Counted from the first letter of the stretch, positions 35,474 through 44,676 are shown. The stretch: DNA of 64,000 nucleotides from Aquabacter sp040049275 (GCF_040049275.1 NZ_JBDZDT010000005.1:1-64000), one strand, 5' to 3'. Notes: generated from the sequence alone by a model not told the origin. A program made the numbers and translations.

Positions 35474-36193
35474 TCAGGGCAGGCCGGCGGGGCCGTGGCG
35501 CTGGATGGTGGGGCCGAAGACTTCTTCGAAGGCGACACGCAGCACCGTGTCCACCTCGGGCAATGGCGCGAGGCGGCCGAGGGCCGAGAGGCTGGTGACG
35601 CCGTGCTCGCGCACGCCGCACGGCACGATGCCGTCGAAATGGTCGAGGTCGGGGTCGACGTTGAGCGAAATGCCGTGGAACGTCACCCATTGGCGCACGC
35701 GGATGCCGATGGCGGCGATCTTCTCCTCGACGCCGTCATGGGGCACCCACACGCCGACTCGGTCCTCACGCCGCTCGCCGCGCACGTTGAAGGCGGACAG
35801 CGTGCCGATCAGCCAGGCTTCGAGTGCGCTCACATAGCGCCGCAGGTCCGGCTGCCGGCGCCGCAGGTCCAGCATCACATAGCCCACCCGCTGGCCGGGG
35901 CCGTGATAGGTGAACTGGCCGCCGCGGCCGGTCTCGAACACCGGGAATCGCGCATCCACGAGATCGGCGGGCTTGGCGCTGGTGCCGGCGGTGTAGAGCG
36001 GGGGATGCTCCAGCAGCCAGACCGCTTCGGCGGCTTCACCTGCTGCAATGGCCGCCACGCGCGCTTCCATGCGCGCGGTCGCGTCCGGATAGGGGACGAG
36101 ATCGTCGCTGATCCACCATTCCACCGGAGGGGCGTCCGGGGAGGCGGGAAAGAAGCGGGTATCGAGATGGGCGCGCGTCACAGCGGAGGTCAT
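35474..36193 (-). CDS. lipB: Octanoyl-[ACP]:protein N-octanoyltransferase LipB
   Basis: 239 residues from ATG 36193 (MTSAVTRAHLDTRFFPA). LipB moves octanoate from acyl carrier protein to lipoyl domains, the first step of protein lipoylation. The family core is clear: WLLEHPPLYTAGTSAKPADL, GRGGQFTYHGPGQRVGYVMLDL, the catalytic Lys in EEKIAAIGIRVRQWVTFHGISLNV and the catalytic Cys in FDGIVPCGVREHGVTS. No good SD precedes the chosen ATG; an ATG at 36244 would add 17 residues. The tRNA-Leu gene lies divergently upstream. LipA is not in the window. Confidence 0.92.
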   Translation of the reverse strand: MTSAVTRAHLDTRFFPASPDAPPVEWWISDDLVPYPDATARMEARVAAIAAGEAAEAVWLLEHPPLYTAGTSAKPADLVDARFPVFETGRGGQFTYHGPGQRVGYVMLDLRRRQPDLRRYVSALEAWLIGTLSAFNVRGERREDRVGVWVPHDGVEEKIAAIGIRVRQWVTFHGISLNVDPDLDHFDGIVPCGVREHGVTSLSALGRLAPLPEVDTVLRVAFEEVFGPTIQRHGPAGLP

Positions 36194-36356
36194 ACGGGCA
36201 CAACGGTTCGGAAGGGCACAGCCGCCCTTGTCCACATGGGACATATAGTTGTCGCGAAGCGTGCTGTTGAGGCCTTGTGGCGCCAAAGTCGATCTGTTAG
36301 ACGATGGCCCCCGGCGATGAGCCGGCTGCCGGGCCAGACCCGGGCCAGATCTGATT

Positions 36357-36441
36357 GCGGTCGTGGCGGAATTGGTAGACGCGCTAGCTTGAGGTGCTAG
36401 TGGGGAGACCCGTGGAGGTTCGAGTCCTCTCGTCCGCACCA
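36357..36441 (+). tRNA. tRNA-Leu (GAG)
   Basis: An 85-nt cloverleaf with encoded CCA. Anticodon loop TTGAGGT on a CTAGC/GCTAG stem gives anticodon GAG (Leu, CTC/CTT). The long variable arm (TGGGGAGACCCG) is as expected for a class II tRNA, and TTCGAGT is the T-loop. The acceptor stem GCGGTCG against CGTCCGC has a T-T mismatch at the fifth pair, unlike the usual CGACCGC; the rest pairs. Confidence 0.95.
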
Positions 36442-36469
36442 GATATTGGTGAGCTTAGGCTCCAGAACG

Positions 36470-36500
36470 GACAACGGCGGCCCCAAGGGCCGCCGTTGTC
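36470..36500. terminator. Strong hairpin terminator after tRNA-Leu
   Basis: GACAACGGCGGCCC at 36470-36483 pairs perfectly with GGGCCGCCGTTGTC at 36487-36500 (14 bp, 3-base loop CAA), followed by GTTTC. It ends the tRNA-Leu transcript and lies beyond the stop of the minus-strand deacetylase, so it may serve both. Confidence 0.7.
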
Positions 36501-36552
36501 GTTTCAGGTATGTGTTTCAGCCATTTCCCAGCCACAGGCTCGAGGGCCGCCT

Positions 36553-37632
36553 TCAGCGCAGGCTTGGCGGTGCCGTATTGGTCATCAGGCGCGGCCAGAA
36601 CAGGTTGAACGGGGTCTCGACGGGATCCGTCAGCGCTTTCCCCCCTGGCAGGGCCTGGGTGGGATTCGGCGGCGGTGCGGGCTTTGGGGCAGCAACGGTG
36701 CGGGCAGGAGCGGGCGCAGGCGCCGGACGGGCCGGGGCCGGCACGGAAGCGGTGGCCTCCGGCGTCGTGGCAGGGGCCGCAGGAGCGCCGACCGCAGAGG
36801 GAATCGCAATAGGCGCGCCGGGCGCAGTCGCGATCGTCGCGGCGGCTGGCGCCCCCGGAGCGGCCGGAGCTTCCGCCACCGGGTTCTCGCCATAGACCAT
36901 GTGGACGATCTTGAAGCCGCGCGCTTTCAGCTCCTTCAGCAGGTTCGGCAGCATCACCGCCGTGGAAGGCTGGATATCGTGCAGCAGCAGGATGCCGTAG
37001 CCCTTCGCGGTGAGGCGGTCGAGGGCGCGCTTCATCACCTCTTCGGGCTTCAGGTGCAGCCAGTCGTCGGCGACGGCATCCACGCTGAACACGGCGATGC
37101 CGTGCTCCTGGGTATAGTTCTCATAAAACTTGGTGCGGCCGAGGCCGGGGAATCGGAAGAAGGGCGCGGTGTGCGCGCCGATGGGCGCGAGCACCGCATT
37201 GGTAGAGGCGAAGCCCTGCTCGATCTCCTGGATGCCCGCGGGCTGCTTGAGCTTGGGGAAGATCAGCGGGTGGGTCTGGCTGTGCGTGCCGATGGTGTGG
37301 CCCGCTTCCGCCGTCTTCTGGAGTTCGGCCGGATACGCGCTCGCCATGCGCCCGACGATAAAGAAGGTCGCCTTCACGCACTCGCGGGCCAGCGTGTCCA
37401 GCACGCGGGTGGTCATGGGGGGCAGGGGGCCGTCGTCGAAGGTGAGAATCACTTCGCCCTTCTGGAGCGGCGCCGTGGTCTTGTACTGAAGATTGCCGAG
37501 GAACGGCGTCTGCTTCGGGTCGATGGTGATGACCCGCGACGTGCCGATGGCGTCGGGATTCGGACAGGCGTCTTCCGCGTGTGCCGCCCCCGCAAGCGCA
37601 ATCAATGCGCCAGCCAAAAGAATGGACCGCAT
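36553..37632 (-). CDS. Polysaccharide deacetylase (NodB-homology) with Ala/Pro tail
   Basis: 359 residues from ATG 37632 (MRSILLAG), with GGGAGA upstream. Signal peptide ends near AAHA. NodB motifs: VILTFDDGPLPPMTT (catalytic base Asp), GHTIGTHSQTHP (His-x3-His metal pair), RFPGLGRTKF, and HDIQPSTAVM. Such enzymes remove acetyl groups from glycans such as peptidoglycan, chitin or exopolysaccharide. The C-terminal 110 residues are low-complexity Ala/Pro-rich. It sits 88 bp downstream of a paralogue on the same strand, likely a tandem duplication. Confidence 0.85.
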   Translation of the reverse strand: MRSILLAGALIALAGAAHAEDACPNPDAIGTSRVITIDPKQTPFLGNLQYKTTAPLQKGEVILTFDDGPLPPMTTRVLDTLARECVKATFFIVGRMASAYPAELQKTAEAGHTIGTHSQTHPLIFPKLKQPAGIQEIEQGFASTNAVLAPIGAHTAPFFRFPGLGRTKFYENYTQEHGIAVFSVDAVADDWLHLKPEEVMKRALDRLTAKGYGILLLHDIQPSTAVMLPNLLKELKARGFKIVHMVYGENPVAEAPAAPGAPAAATIATAPGAPIAIPSAVGAPAAPATTPEATASVPAPARPAPAPAPARTVAAPKPAPPPNPTQALPGGKALTDPVETPFNLFWPRLMTNTAPPSLR

Positions 37633-37719
37633 CCCGTTGCTCTCCCGACGCCCGCCCTGGGCGGATCCCTGACCAGGAACCAAGCCGCACCAGCTTCGTC
37701 GGATACGCCCAACAATGCG

Positions 37720-38502
37720 CTAGTTGAACGCGCGGGCGGGTTTCGCCGAAGCTGGAACGATATGAACTATGTGATACCCACGCACCGCTAGAGCCCGCAA
37801 GAACGCCGGAATCATGGCCGCAGTCTGAGATTTGGTATCGTGGAATAGGATGATACCGCGTCCCGCTGCGTCGAGCCGACGAAGCACCAAGTCAAGCTCT
37901 TGCTCGGGCGTCATTTTATTCCAGTCGCTGGCCCAGAGGTCCGCGCCGAACACCGAAATGCCACGCCCCGCCAAATAATCCAGAAGCTGAGGCGTGGCGG
38001 CAAAGCCGGGGAATCGGAAGAAGGGGATTCGGGGCGCGCCCGTGCTGGTGCCGTAGGCGGCTTGATCATCCGCAGCCATGCCGTGCTCGATTTCCGCCAC
38101 CGCCGCCTCAAATGGCATCTTCGCGAGTGTCGCCTCCGGGTGGGTCATGGAATGATGGGCGACCGTGTGCCCTTCGGCCAGCGTGCGGCGGACAAGCTCC
38201 GGCCGCGCGCGGGCATTCTGGCCGATCAGGAAGAAGGTGGCCTTCACGCACTCCGCCTTGAGAGCATCGAGCACCGCGGCGGTGGTGGTGGGCCAGGGGC
38301 CGTCATCGAAGGTGAGGACCACTTCCTTCTCTGCCAAAGGAAGCGTCTGGGGGAAGGACTTGGTGCCGACGCGCACGCCGGCCGGCACCTCCATCACCCG
38401 CGTCGTGCCGAGCGTGCCGGGGCGCGGGCAGGGGGCCTGTGCATGAGCCGCGATGCCGGAAAGGACAACGAGGGCGAGCCCCAGGAGAAAGCGAATGGTC
38501 AT
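37720..38502 (-). CDS. Polysaccharide deacetylase (NodB-homology), paralogue
   Basis: 260 residues with signal peptide FLLGLALVVLSGIAAHAQA. Same motif set as the next gene: VVLTFDDGPWPTTT, GHTVAHHSMTHP, RFPGFAATP, and ILFHDTKSQTAAMIPAFLRAL. It is shorter, lacking the Ala/Pro tail. Both proteins share the opening APCPRPG/ACPNPD and LGTTRV/IGTSRV, so they are duplicates rather than an accidental pair. Role presumably cell-envelope glycan de-acetylation; substrate unknown. Confidence 0.87.
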   Translation of the reverse strand: MTIRFLLGLALVVLSGIAAHAQAPCPRPGTLGTTRVMEVPAGVRVGTKSFPQTLPLAEKEVVLTFDDGPWPTTTAAVLDALKAECVKATFFLIGQNARARPELVRRTLAEGHTVAHHSMTHPEATLAKMPFEAAVAEIEHGMAADDQAAYGTSTGAPRIPFFRFPGFAATPQLLDYLAGRGISVFGADLWASDWNKMTPEQELDLVLRRLDAAGRGIILFHDTKSQTAAMIPAFLRALAVRGYHIVHIVPASAKPARAFN

Positions 38503-38752
38503 GCGGAAACCCGATTCGGAGACGATGGCAGGATAGGCGCGAAGGATGGCGGATTTCCCCTCTCGCTTTTTCTAAGACGGCTGTCTCATTTTTCTTGCCA
38601 CTTGCGGTGGCGGGAGCGCTGCCGCTGCCGGCTTGCTTGGCCGAAAGCAGGGCTGATTTGCCGCCTCCGGCGCGGCCATCTCAGCTTCCCTCCAGGGCCC
38701 GTGCGCTCTAGAACGCCTTAGGTTTCCGATCCATGCCGAAGAGGACGAGCGG

Positions 38753-40156
38753 ATGCGCGAGGACAATCCCGCCATCGAGGAAGACGTCCCGTCCGTCCGC
38801 GACGAGGACGGCGCCTTTGTGCCCGCTTTTCTGGAACGTGTGGAAGCCGCCATTGCCGGAGAGGACCGGGCTGCGCTGAAGGCGGAAATCGCTGGCCTCC
38901 ACGAAGCCGACCTCGGCGACCTCATCGAATCCCTTGATGCCGACGAGCGCCCCAGGCTCATCGAGCTTCTGGGCCGTGATTTCGACTTTACCGCGCTCAC
39001 CGAGCTGGACGAGACGGTTCGTGTCCAGATCCTCCGGGCCCTGAAGCCCTGGACGACGGCGGAAGGCATCCGCGATCTCGATTCCGACGACGCCGTCTAC
39101 ATCCTCGAAGACCTCGACGAGGACGAGAAGGCGGACATCCTCAAATACATCCCCGCGCCCGAGCGCGTGGCCCTGGAGCGCTCCCTCGACTATCCCGAGG
39201 AGAGCGCGGGCCGGCGGATGCAGACGGAGTTCATCGCCGTTCCGCCCTTCTGGACCGTCGGGCGCACCATCGACTACATGCGCGAGACCGAGGATCTGCC
39301 GGATACCTTCTACGAGATCTTCGTGGTGGACCCGGCCTATCGCCTCGTCGGCTCGGTCTCCCTGGACCGGCTCCTGCGCACCCGGCGCTCGGTGCCGCTG
39401 ACCACGGTGAAGAACGAGCAGCGGCATGTGGTGAAAGCGAGCGACGACCAGGAGGACGTGGCCCGCCTGTTCGAGCATTACAACCTCGTCTCCGCCCCCG
39501 TGGTGGACGATGCCGGCCGCCTCGTCGGGGTGATCACCATCGACGACGTGGTGGACGTGATCCAGGAGGAGGCGGACGAGGATCTGCGCGCCATGGCGGG
39601 CGTCGGCAGCGACGAAGAACTCTCCGACAGCGTCGCCTATACCGCGCGCGGCCGCCTGCCGTGGCTGGTGGTCAATCTGGGCACTGCGTTCCTCGCCGCC
39701 TTCATCATCGCGCTGTTCTCCGATACCATCGAGAAGATGGTGGCACTCGCCGTGCTCATGCCCATCGTTGCTTCCATGGGCGGAAACGCAGCGAACCAGA
39801 CCATGACGGTGGCAGTACGCGCGCTCGCCACCAAGGATCTCGGCAGCCACAATGCCCGCCGCGTGGTGCGACGCGAGGTGCTGGTGGGCCTTTGCAACGG
39901 GATTATTCTGGCCATTCTGCTGGGCCTTATCGCTTCCGCGTGGTTCGCCAACATCCACCTCGGCTGCGTCATCGCGGCGGCCCTCGTGGTCAATATGCTC
40001 GCGGCCGGCCTGTTCGGTATCCTTATCCCGATCGCCATTCACAAGCTGAAGCTGGACCCTGCCGTCGCATCGGGCGTCTTTGTGACGACGGTCACGGACA
40101 GCGTCGGCTTCTTCGTCTTCCTGGGCTTTGCGTCCCTTTGGTTTTCCCGGGTTTGA
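38753..40156 (+). CDS. mgtE: Magnesium transporter MgtE
   Basis: 467 residues: N-terminal helical MgtE-N domain (about 30-135, ADLGDLIESLDADERPRLIELL), tandem CBS domains (about 140-260, with VVDDAGRLVGVITIDDVVDVI) and five C-terminal membrane helices beginning at WLVVNLGTAFLAAFIIALF, with the pore motif PIVASMGGNAANQ. MgtE admits Mg2+ through the inner membrane, gated by intracellular Mg2+ on the N and CBS domains. The gene follows AGAGG. It is a stand-alone unit. Confidence 0.95.
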   Translation: MREDNPAIEEDVPSVRDEDGAFVPAFLERVEAAIAGEDRAALKAEIAGLHEADLGDLIESLDADERPRLIELLGRDFDFTALTELDETVRVQILRALKPWTTAEGIRDLDSDDAVYILEDLDEDEKADILKYIPAPERVALERSLDYPEESAGRRMQTEFIAVPPFWTVGRTIDYMRETEDLPDTFYEIFVVDPAYRLVGSVSLDRLLRTRRSVPLTTVKNEQRHVVKASDDQEDVARLFEHYNLVSAPVVDDAGRLVGVITIDDVVDVIQEEADEDLRAMAGVGSDEELSDSVAYTARGRLPWLVVNLGTAFLAAFIIALFSDTIEKMVALAVLMPIVASMGGNAANQTMTVAVRALATKDLGSHNARRVVRREVLVGLCNGIILAILLGLIASAWFANIHLGCVIAAALVVNMLAAGLFGILIPIAIHKLKLDPAVASGVFVTTVTDSVGFFVFLGFASLWFSRV

Positions 40157-40279
40157 GCGGCACGAGCGCACGACCGGGCGGGGCGCTTAACCTTAAGCTT
40201 GGAAGGCATTCGACCTTCTTGCGCCAGATGGCGCAAGCTGCCTAAAAGGTGGCCGATACCACGGGGCTCGTGGGGGCGG

Positions 40280-42472
40280 TTGCGTTGCGGCCGCAGGAGG
40301 CAAAAAATTCCAAGACGTACGGGCGCCGACGAGCGCGCCTTCTTTATCGCGACTGTCGCCGCGGTCGCGGTCGTTCTCGGTGGGCTGGTTGGTCTTCTCG
40401 TGATCACCATGGCCGGCAGCGACCGTCGTATCGCAGCGCGCGAAAGGGACGTGGTTTCCGCCCTGCTCCAGGAGCGGGCGGTCACCATGCAGCGCAGCGT
40501 GAATGCGCTCCTCGAGGACACCGAGATCATCCGGCGCGCCACCTCCGGCGATGCGGGCTTCGTCCACAGCAAGTTCGGCGAGCCTCTCAATTCCCGCTTC
40601 AGCTATGAGCGTGCCTTTCTGGTGGACCGCACCACCGGAAAGCCGATCTATGCCTCCGTCGACGGCAGCATGCTCGATGATGCTGGGATCGTGAGCGTCA
40701 CCCCCACATTGCGGCGCGCCCTGAGGGGCGTGGGCGACCAGCGCATGGGTTTCATCGTGGACGGGCAGGGGGTCGGGTTCGCCGCCGTCATTCCGTCCCC
40801 GGCCGGTCAAGCCAACATCATCTGCGTCGTGGTCGATGCGGTGGACGATACCTTCCTGCATGAGCTGGAGGGCCGTCTCCAGGTGGCAGGCCTTCATATC
40901 GTCCCGGCCGTGAACCCCGATCGCGCCGAGAACAGCGTGACCCTCACCAATCTCGCCGGCGACGCACCGCTTGCTTTGTCGTGGAAGCCCGATCAGGCCG
41001 GTTCGGGTTCGCTCCGCCGTGTCGCGCCGGTGGTTGCCGCGCTCTCCACCCTCTTGCTCGCCATCTGCATCGCTCTGCTGATCCGCACGCGCCGCTCGGC
41101 CCGCGCCCTGGCGCAGAGCGAGGCCCGCGCCACCGCCCTCGCATTCCAGGACTATCTCACCGGCCTCGCCAACCGGGGCTATTTCATCGAGCAGCTCGGC
41201 ACCCGCCTCGCGGACCTGAAGCCGGACGACACGCTTGCGCTCCTCTTCCTCGATCTCGATGGCTTCAAGGACATCAACGATACGCTGGGGCACGGCGTCG
41301 GCGACGAGTTGCTGCGGCTCATCGCGCAGCGCCTCAAGGATTGCATCGGCGATGCGGGCCTCGCCGCCCGGTTTGGCGGGGACGAGTTCGTGCTGTTCGT
41401 CGCGCCCGACGGGGAACGCACCGCGGCGGACATGGTGGCGCGCCTCCTCGCCGTGATCCAGGAGCCGGTGCAGATGGAGGGGCGAGATCTGATGGTGGGC
41501 GCCTCCATCGGCGCCGCCTTCGCGCCCCGCCACGCCACCGATGCCCGCGAACTGATGCGTCGCGCCGATATCGCCCTCTATCGCGCGAAGGCGGAAGGGC
41601 GGGGCAGTTTCCACGCCTTCGAGCCGGAACTGGAAGTGGAGGTGCTCCACCGTCGCGAGGTGGAGCAGGAACTGTCGGAGGCCATCTCCAAGGGCCAGCT
41701 GGCGCTGCTCTTCCAGCCGCAGGTGGATGTGGAGAGCGAGCGCATCATCGGCTTCGAGGCGCTGGTGCGCTGGGACCATCCGGTGCGAGGCCGCATCCTG
41801 CCGGAGGGGTTCGTGCCCATTGCCGAGCGCTCGCGCCTGATCAGCCGCCTCGACGCATGGGCGCTGCGGGCGGCGTGCGAACTGGGGCGTCAGCTCACCG
41901 ACGTGACCATTTCCGTCAACATGTCGGCGGTGAATTTGCGCCAGCCGGACATTGCCGAGCGCATGCTCTCCGTCCTCGAGGAGACCGGCTTCGACCCGAA
42001 CCGCCTGGAGCTGGAGATCACCGAGAGCGCCATCTTCCAGGCCGAGGGGCGGGGGAAGGAGTCTTTGCTGCGGCTGCGCGATGCCGGCGTGCGGATCGCG
42101 TTGGACGATTTCGGCACCGGCCATGCCTCCCTGGTGCACATCCGCAGCGTGCCGGTGACCAAGATCAAGATCGACCGCTCCTTCATCATGAACCTCGGCA
42201 TCGAGCGGGATGCGGCGTCCATCGTCGAATATGTGGTGCGGCTCGGCCGCTCTCTGGGCATTGTCCTCACGGCCGAAGGGGTGGAGACGCGCGAGCAGCT
42301 CCGCTTCCTGCGGGCCTTCGGCGCCCAGCAGGCGCAAGGCTTCCTGTTCTCCCCACCGGTATCCATTGAGACGGCCGTCTCAATGCTGGAGGCGCAGCGC
42401 GCCCAAGGCCAGCCGCGCGGACCCAGCCGCAGGCTGTCGGACCGGACGGAAGGTGATGGGGTCAGGGGATAG
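40280..42472 (+). CDS. GGDEF-EAL protein with periplasmic CHASE4-like sensor
   Basis: About 720 residues. TM1 (AFFIATVAAVAVVLGGLVGLL), an extracytoplasmic segment of about 200 residues resembling CHASE4, TM2 (VAPVVAALSTLLLAICIALL), a GGDEF domain with intact FGGDEF and an RxxD upstream region, and an EAL domain with FEALVRWDHP, NMSAVNLRQ, ITESAIF, DDFGTGHAS and AEGVET. Such proteins synthesise and/or degrade c-di-GMP. The start is uncertain: in-frame TTG 40280 lacks a good site, while a perfect AGGAGG (40295-40300) lies 6 bases before an in-frame ATT at 40307. No ATG fits before TM1. Confidence 0.88.
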   Translation: MRCGRRRQKIPRRTGADERAFFIATVAAVAVVLGGLVGLLVITMAGSDRRIAARERDVVSALLQERAVTMQRSVNALLEDTEIIRRATSGDAGFVHSKFGEPLNSRFSYERAFLVDRTTGKPIYASVDGSMLDDAGIVSVTPTLRRALRGVGDQRMGFIVDGQGVGFAAVIPSPAGQANIICVVVDAVDDTFLHELEGRLQVAGLHIVPAVNPDRAENSVTLTNLAGDAPLALSWKPDQAGSGSLRRVAPVVAALSTLLLAICIALLIRTRRSARALAQSEARATALAFQDYLTGLANRGYFIEQLGTRLADLKPDDTLALLFLDLDGFKDINDTLGHGVGDELLRLIAQRLKDCIGDAGLAARFGGDEFVLFVAPDGERTAADMVARLLAVIQEPVQMEGRDLMVGASIGAAFAPRHATDARELMRRADIALYRAKAEGRGSFHAFEPELEVEVLHRREVEQELSEAISKGQLALLFQPQVDVESERIIGFEALVRWDHPVRGRILPEGFVPIAERSRLISRLDAWALRAACELGRQLTDVTISVNMSAVNLRQPDIAERMLSVLEETGFDPNRLELEITESAIFQAEGRGKESLLRLRDAGVRIALDDFGTGHASLVHIRSVPVTKIKIDRSFIMNLGIERDAASIVEYVVRLGRSLGIVLTAEGVETREQLRFLRAFGAQQAQGFLFSPPVSIETAVSMLEAQRAQGQPRGPSRRLSDRTEGDGVRG
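40295..40309 (+). promoter_or_regulatory. Shine-Dalgarno AGGAGG with possible ATT start codon
   Basis: AGGAGG at 40295-40300, then CAAAAA, then ATT at 40307-40309, in the frame of the GGDEF-EAL gene and just before TM1. Translation from here would begin IPRRTGADERAFF. ATT is a rare but known start codon (for example infC). The alternative TTG at 40280 would place this SD inside the gene. Confidence 0.4.
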
Positions 42473-42543
42473 GTTTATCTCCGTCCTGACGAGACATCTT
42501 CGACGTAAGACTCCAGGGAACCACCGCTCTCTCGAACGAGGTT

Positions 42544-42568
42544 GAATAAACGGGCATCCGTTTTATTC
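42544..42568. terminator. Candidate terminator after GGDEF-EAL gene
   Basis: GAATAAACGG (42544-42553), loop GCAT, CCGTTTTATTC (42558-42568) with a single bulged T, then TTCCTGCC. It lies 72 bp after the stop and upstream of the isovaleryl-CoA dehydrogenase gene. The T-run is inside the stem, so strength is unclear. Confidence 0.45.
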
Positions 42569-42648
42569 TTCCTGCCACACCCTTCGCCGCAGGACCCTGC
42601 GGCGCCGCGCCGGGAGAGCGCGTAAGATAAGGGCCGGAGGAGATCGCC

Positions 42649-43821
42649 ATGTTGCCCAACGCCCATCAGGGATTCGATTTCGACCTCGGCGAGACCGCCG
42701 ACATGCTGCGCGACACGGTGCGCAGCTTCGCCGACGACAAGATCGCTCCCCGCGCCGACGAGATCGACCGCACCAACCAGTTCCCGCGCGATCTCTGGCC
42801 CCAGCTCGGCGCCCTCGGCCTCCTGGGCGTGACGGTGGAGGAGGAATATGGCGGCTCCGGCCTCGGCTATCTCGAGCATGTGATCGCCATGGAGGAGATC
42901 AGCCGGGCGTCCGCCTCGGTCGGCCTCTCCTACGGCGCCCACTCGAACCTCTGCATCAACCAGATCCGCCGCAACGGCACGGACGCGCAAAAGCGCAAAT
43001 ACCTGCCCAAGCTCATCTCCGGCGAGCATGTGGGCGCGCTCGCCATGTCGGAGCCGGGGGCGGGCTCGGACGTGGTCTCCATGCGCACCCGCGCCGACAA
43101 GAAGGGCGACCGCTACATCCTCAACGGCAACAAGATGTGGATCACCAACGGCCCCATTGCCGAGACGCTGGTGGTCTATGCCAAGACCGATCCTTCCGCC
43201 GGCTCCAAGGGCATGACCGCCTTCCTGGTGGAGAAGGGCTATAAGGGCTTCTCCACGGCGCAGAAGCTGGACAAGCTCGGCATGCGCGGCTCCGACACCG
43301 GCGAACTGGTGTTCGAGGATTGCGAGGTGCCGGAGGAGAACGTGCTCGGCGATGTGGGCCGGGGCGTCAACGTGCTCATGTCCGGCCTCGATTATGAGCG
43401 CGCGGTGCTCGCCGCCGGGCCCGTGGGCATCATGCAGGCGTGCATGGATATCGTCCTGCCCTACATCCATGAGCGCAAGCAGTTCGGCCAGCCCATCGGC
43501 AGCTTCCAGCTTATGCAGGGCAAGATCGCCGACATGTACGTGACCATGAACGCGACCAAGGCCTATGTGTATGCGGTGGCCAAGGCCTGCGACCGGGGCG
43601 CCACCACCCGCGAGGACGCGGCCGGCGCCATCCTCTATGCGGCGGAGAAGGCCACCTGGATGGCGCTCGAGGCGATCCAGACCCTGGGCGGCAACGGCTA
43701 TATCAACGATTATCCCACCGGCCGCCTGCTGCGGGACGCGAAGCTCTATGAGATCGGCGCCGGCACCAGCGAGATCCGCCGCATGTTGATCGGACGCCAA
43801 TTGTTTGAGAAGACAATGTGA
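42649..43821 (+). CDS. ivd: Isovaleryl-CoA dehydrogenase
   Basis: 390 residues, acyl-CoA dehydrogenase fold. FAD/acyl motifs: ISRASASVGLSYGAHSNL, ALAMSEPGAGSDVVSM, ITNGPIAETLVVYAKT. The catalytic Glu is in LDYERAVLAAGP, at the position used by isovaleryl-CoA dehydrogenase, and the usual C-terminal Glu of other family members is Gly in YEIGAGTSEIRR; this pattern distinguishes IVD. The enzyme oxidises isovaleryl-CoA in leucine catabolism. GGAGGAG precedes the ATG. Methylcrotonyl-CoA carboxylase genes are not in the window. Confidence 0.92.
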   Translation: MLPNAHQGFDFDLGETADMLRDTVRSFADDKIAPRADEIDRTNQFPRDLWPQLGALGLLGVTVEEEYGGSGLGYLEHVIAMEEISRASASVGLSYGAHSNLCINQIRRNGTDAQKRKYLPKLISGEHVGALAMSEPGAGSDVVSMRTRADKKGDRYILNGNKMWITNGPIAETLVVYAKTDPSAGSKGMTAFLVEKGYKGFSTAQKLDKLGMRGSDTGELVFEDCEVPEENVLGDVGRGVNVLMSGLDYERAVLAAGPVGIMQACMDIVLPYIHERKQFGQPIGSFQLMQGKIADMYVTMNATKAYVYAVAKACDRGATTREDAAGAILYAAEKATWMALEAIQTLGGNGYINDYPTGRLLRDAKLYEIGAGTSEIRRMLIGRQLFEKTM

Positions 43822-43863
43822 GCGCATTCGCGCATCCCTCTTCTCAGAAGAAAGCGTCCCGCC

Positions 43864-44676
43864 ATGAGCTATGTCACCGGCAACGGCGCCGCAGTGCAGC
43901 CGATCGGCCTCGGCACATTCCAGGTTGAGGGCGACGCCGTCGTCGCTGTGGTGAAGGAAGCGCTGAAGGTCGGCTACCGCCATGTGGACACGGCGGCCGC
44001 CTACGGCAATGAAGAGGCGGTGGGCGCGGGCCTGCGCGCCTCGGGCATGGACCGGGGCGATTTCTTCCTCACCACCAAAGTGTGGTGGACCCGCCTCGAC
44101 GACGTGGAGGGCTCGCTGAATGAAAGCCTCGCCCGCCTGAAGACGCCCTATGTGGACCTTCTGCTGATCCATTGGCCGAACCCGGCCGTCCCGCTGAAGG
44201 TGACGCTCGACGCCATGGCGCGGGTGAAGCGCGCCGGGCTTGCGCGCAACATCGGCATCTCCAACTTCACCATCGCCCTCATGAAGGAGGCGGTGCAGCT
44301 CTGCCCCGAGCCGCTCTTGTGCAACCAGATCGAGGTGCACCCCTATCTCGAGCAGGATCGGGTGATCCGCGCCGCCAAGGATCTCGGCCTGGAAGTCACG
44401 GCCTACAGCCCCATCGCCCGCGGCGACATCGTCCACGACCCGGTCATTCAAGGCATCGCCGATGCCCATGGGCGCACCACGGTGCAGGTGGCGCTGCGCT
44501 ACCTGATCCAGCAGGATCTCACCGTCATTCCCCGCACTGCCAAGGTGGAGCGGCTGGCGGAGAATCTCGCCATCTTCGACTTCGCCCTCACCGATGAGGA
44601 CATGGCCACGCTGCACGGGCTCGCGCGCCCGAACAGCCGCAAGGCCAACCCCTCCTGGTCCCCGGCCTGGGACTGA
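43864..44676 (+). CDS. Aldo/keto reductase (2,5-diketo-D-gluconate reductase-like)
   Basis: 270 residues. The catalytic tetrad is complete: Asp and Tyr in HVDTAAAYGNE, Lys in TTKVWWTR, His in LLIHWPNP. The NADPH-binding C-terminal motif reads TVIPRTAKVERLAEN. Length and the VKRAGLARNIGISNF segment match the DkgA/DkgB branch, which reduces diketogluconate, methylglyoxal or related carbonyls. It is 42 bp after the isovaleryl-CoA dehydrogenase on the same strand, so co-transcription is possible but a functional link is not evident. Confidence 0.9.
   Translation: MSYVTGNGAAVQPIGLGTFQVEGDAVVAVVKEALKVGYRHVDTAAAYGNEEAVGAGLRASGMDRGDFFLTTKVWWTRLDDVEGSLNESLARLKTPYVDLLLIHWPNPAVPLKVTLDAMARVKRAGLARNIGISNFTIALMKEAVQLCPEPLLCNQIEVHPYLEQDRVIRAAKDLGLEVTAYSPIARGDIVHDPVIQGIADAHGRTTVQVALRYLIQQDLTVIPRTAKVERLAENLAIFDFALTDEDMATLHGLARPNSRKANPSWSPAWD

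Noticed and set aside
40193..42337. 714-residue minus-strand frame
   Set aside because: Antisense to the GGDEF-EAL gene, whose motifs are intact.
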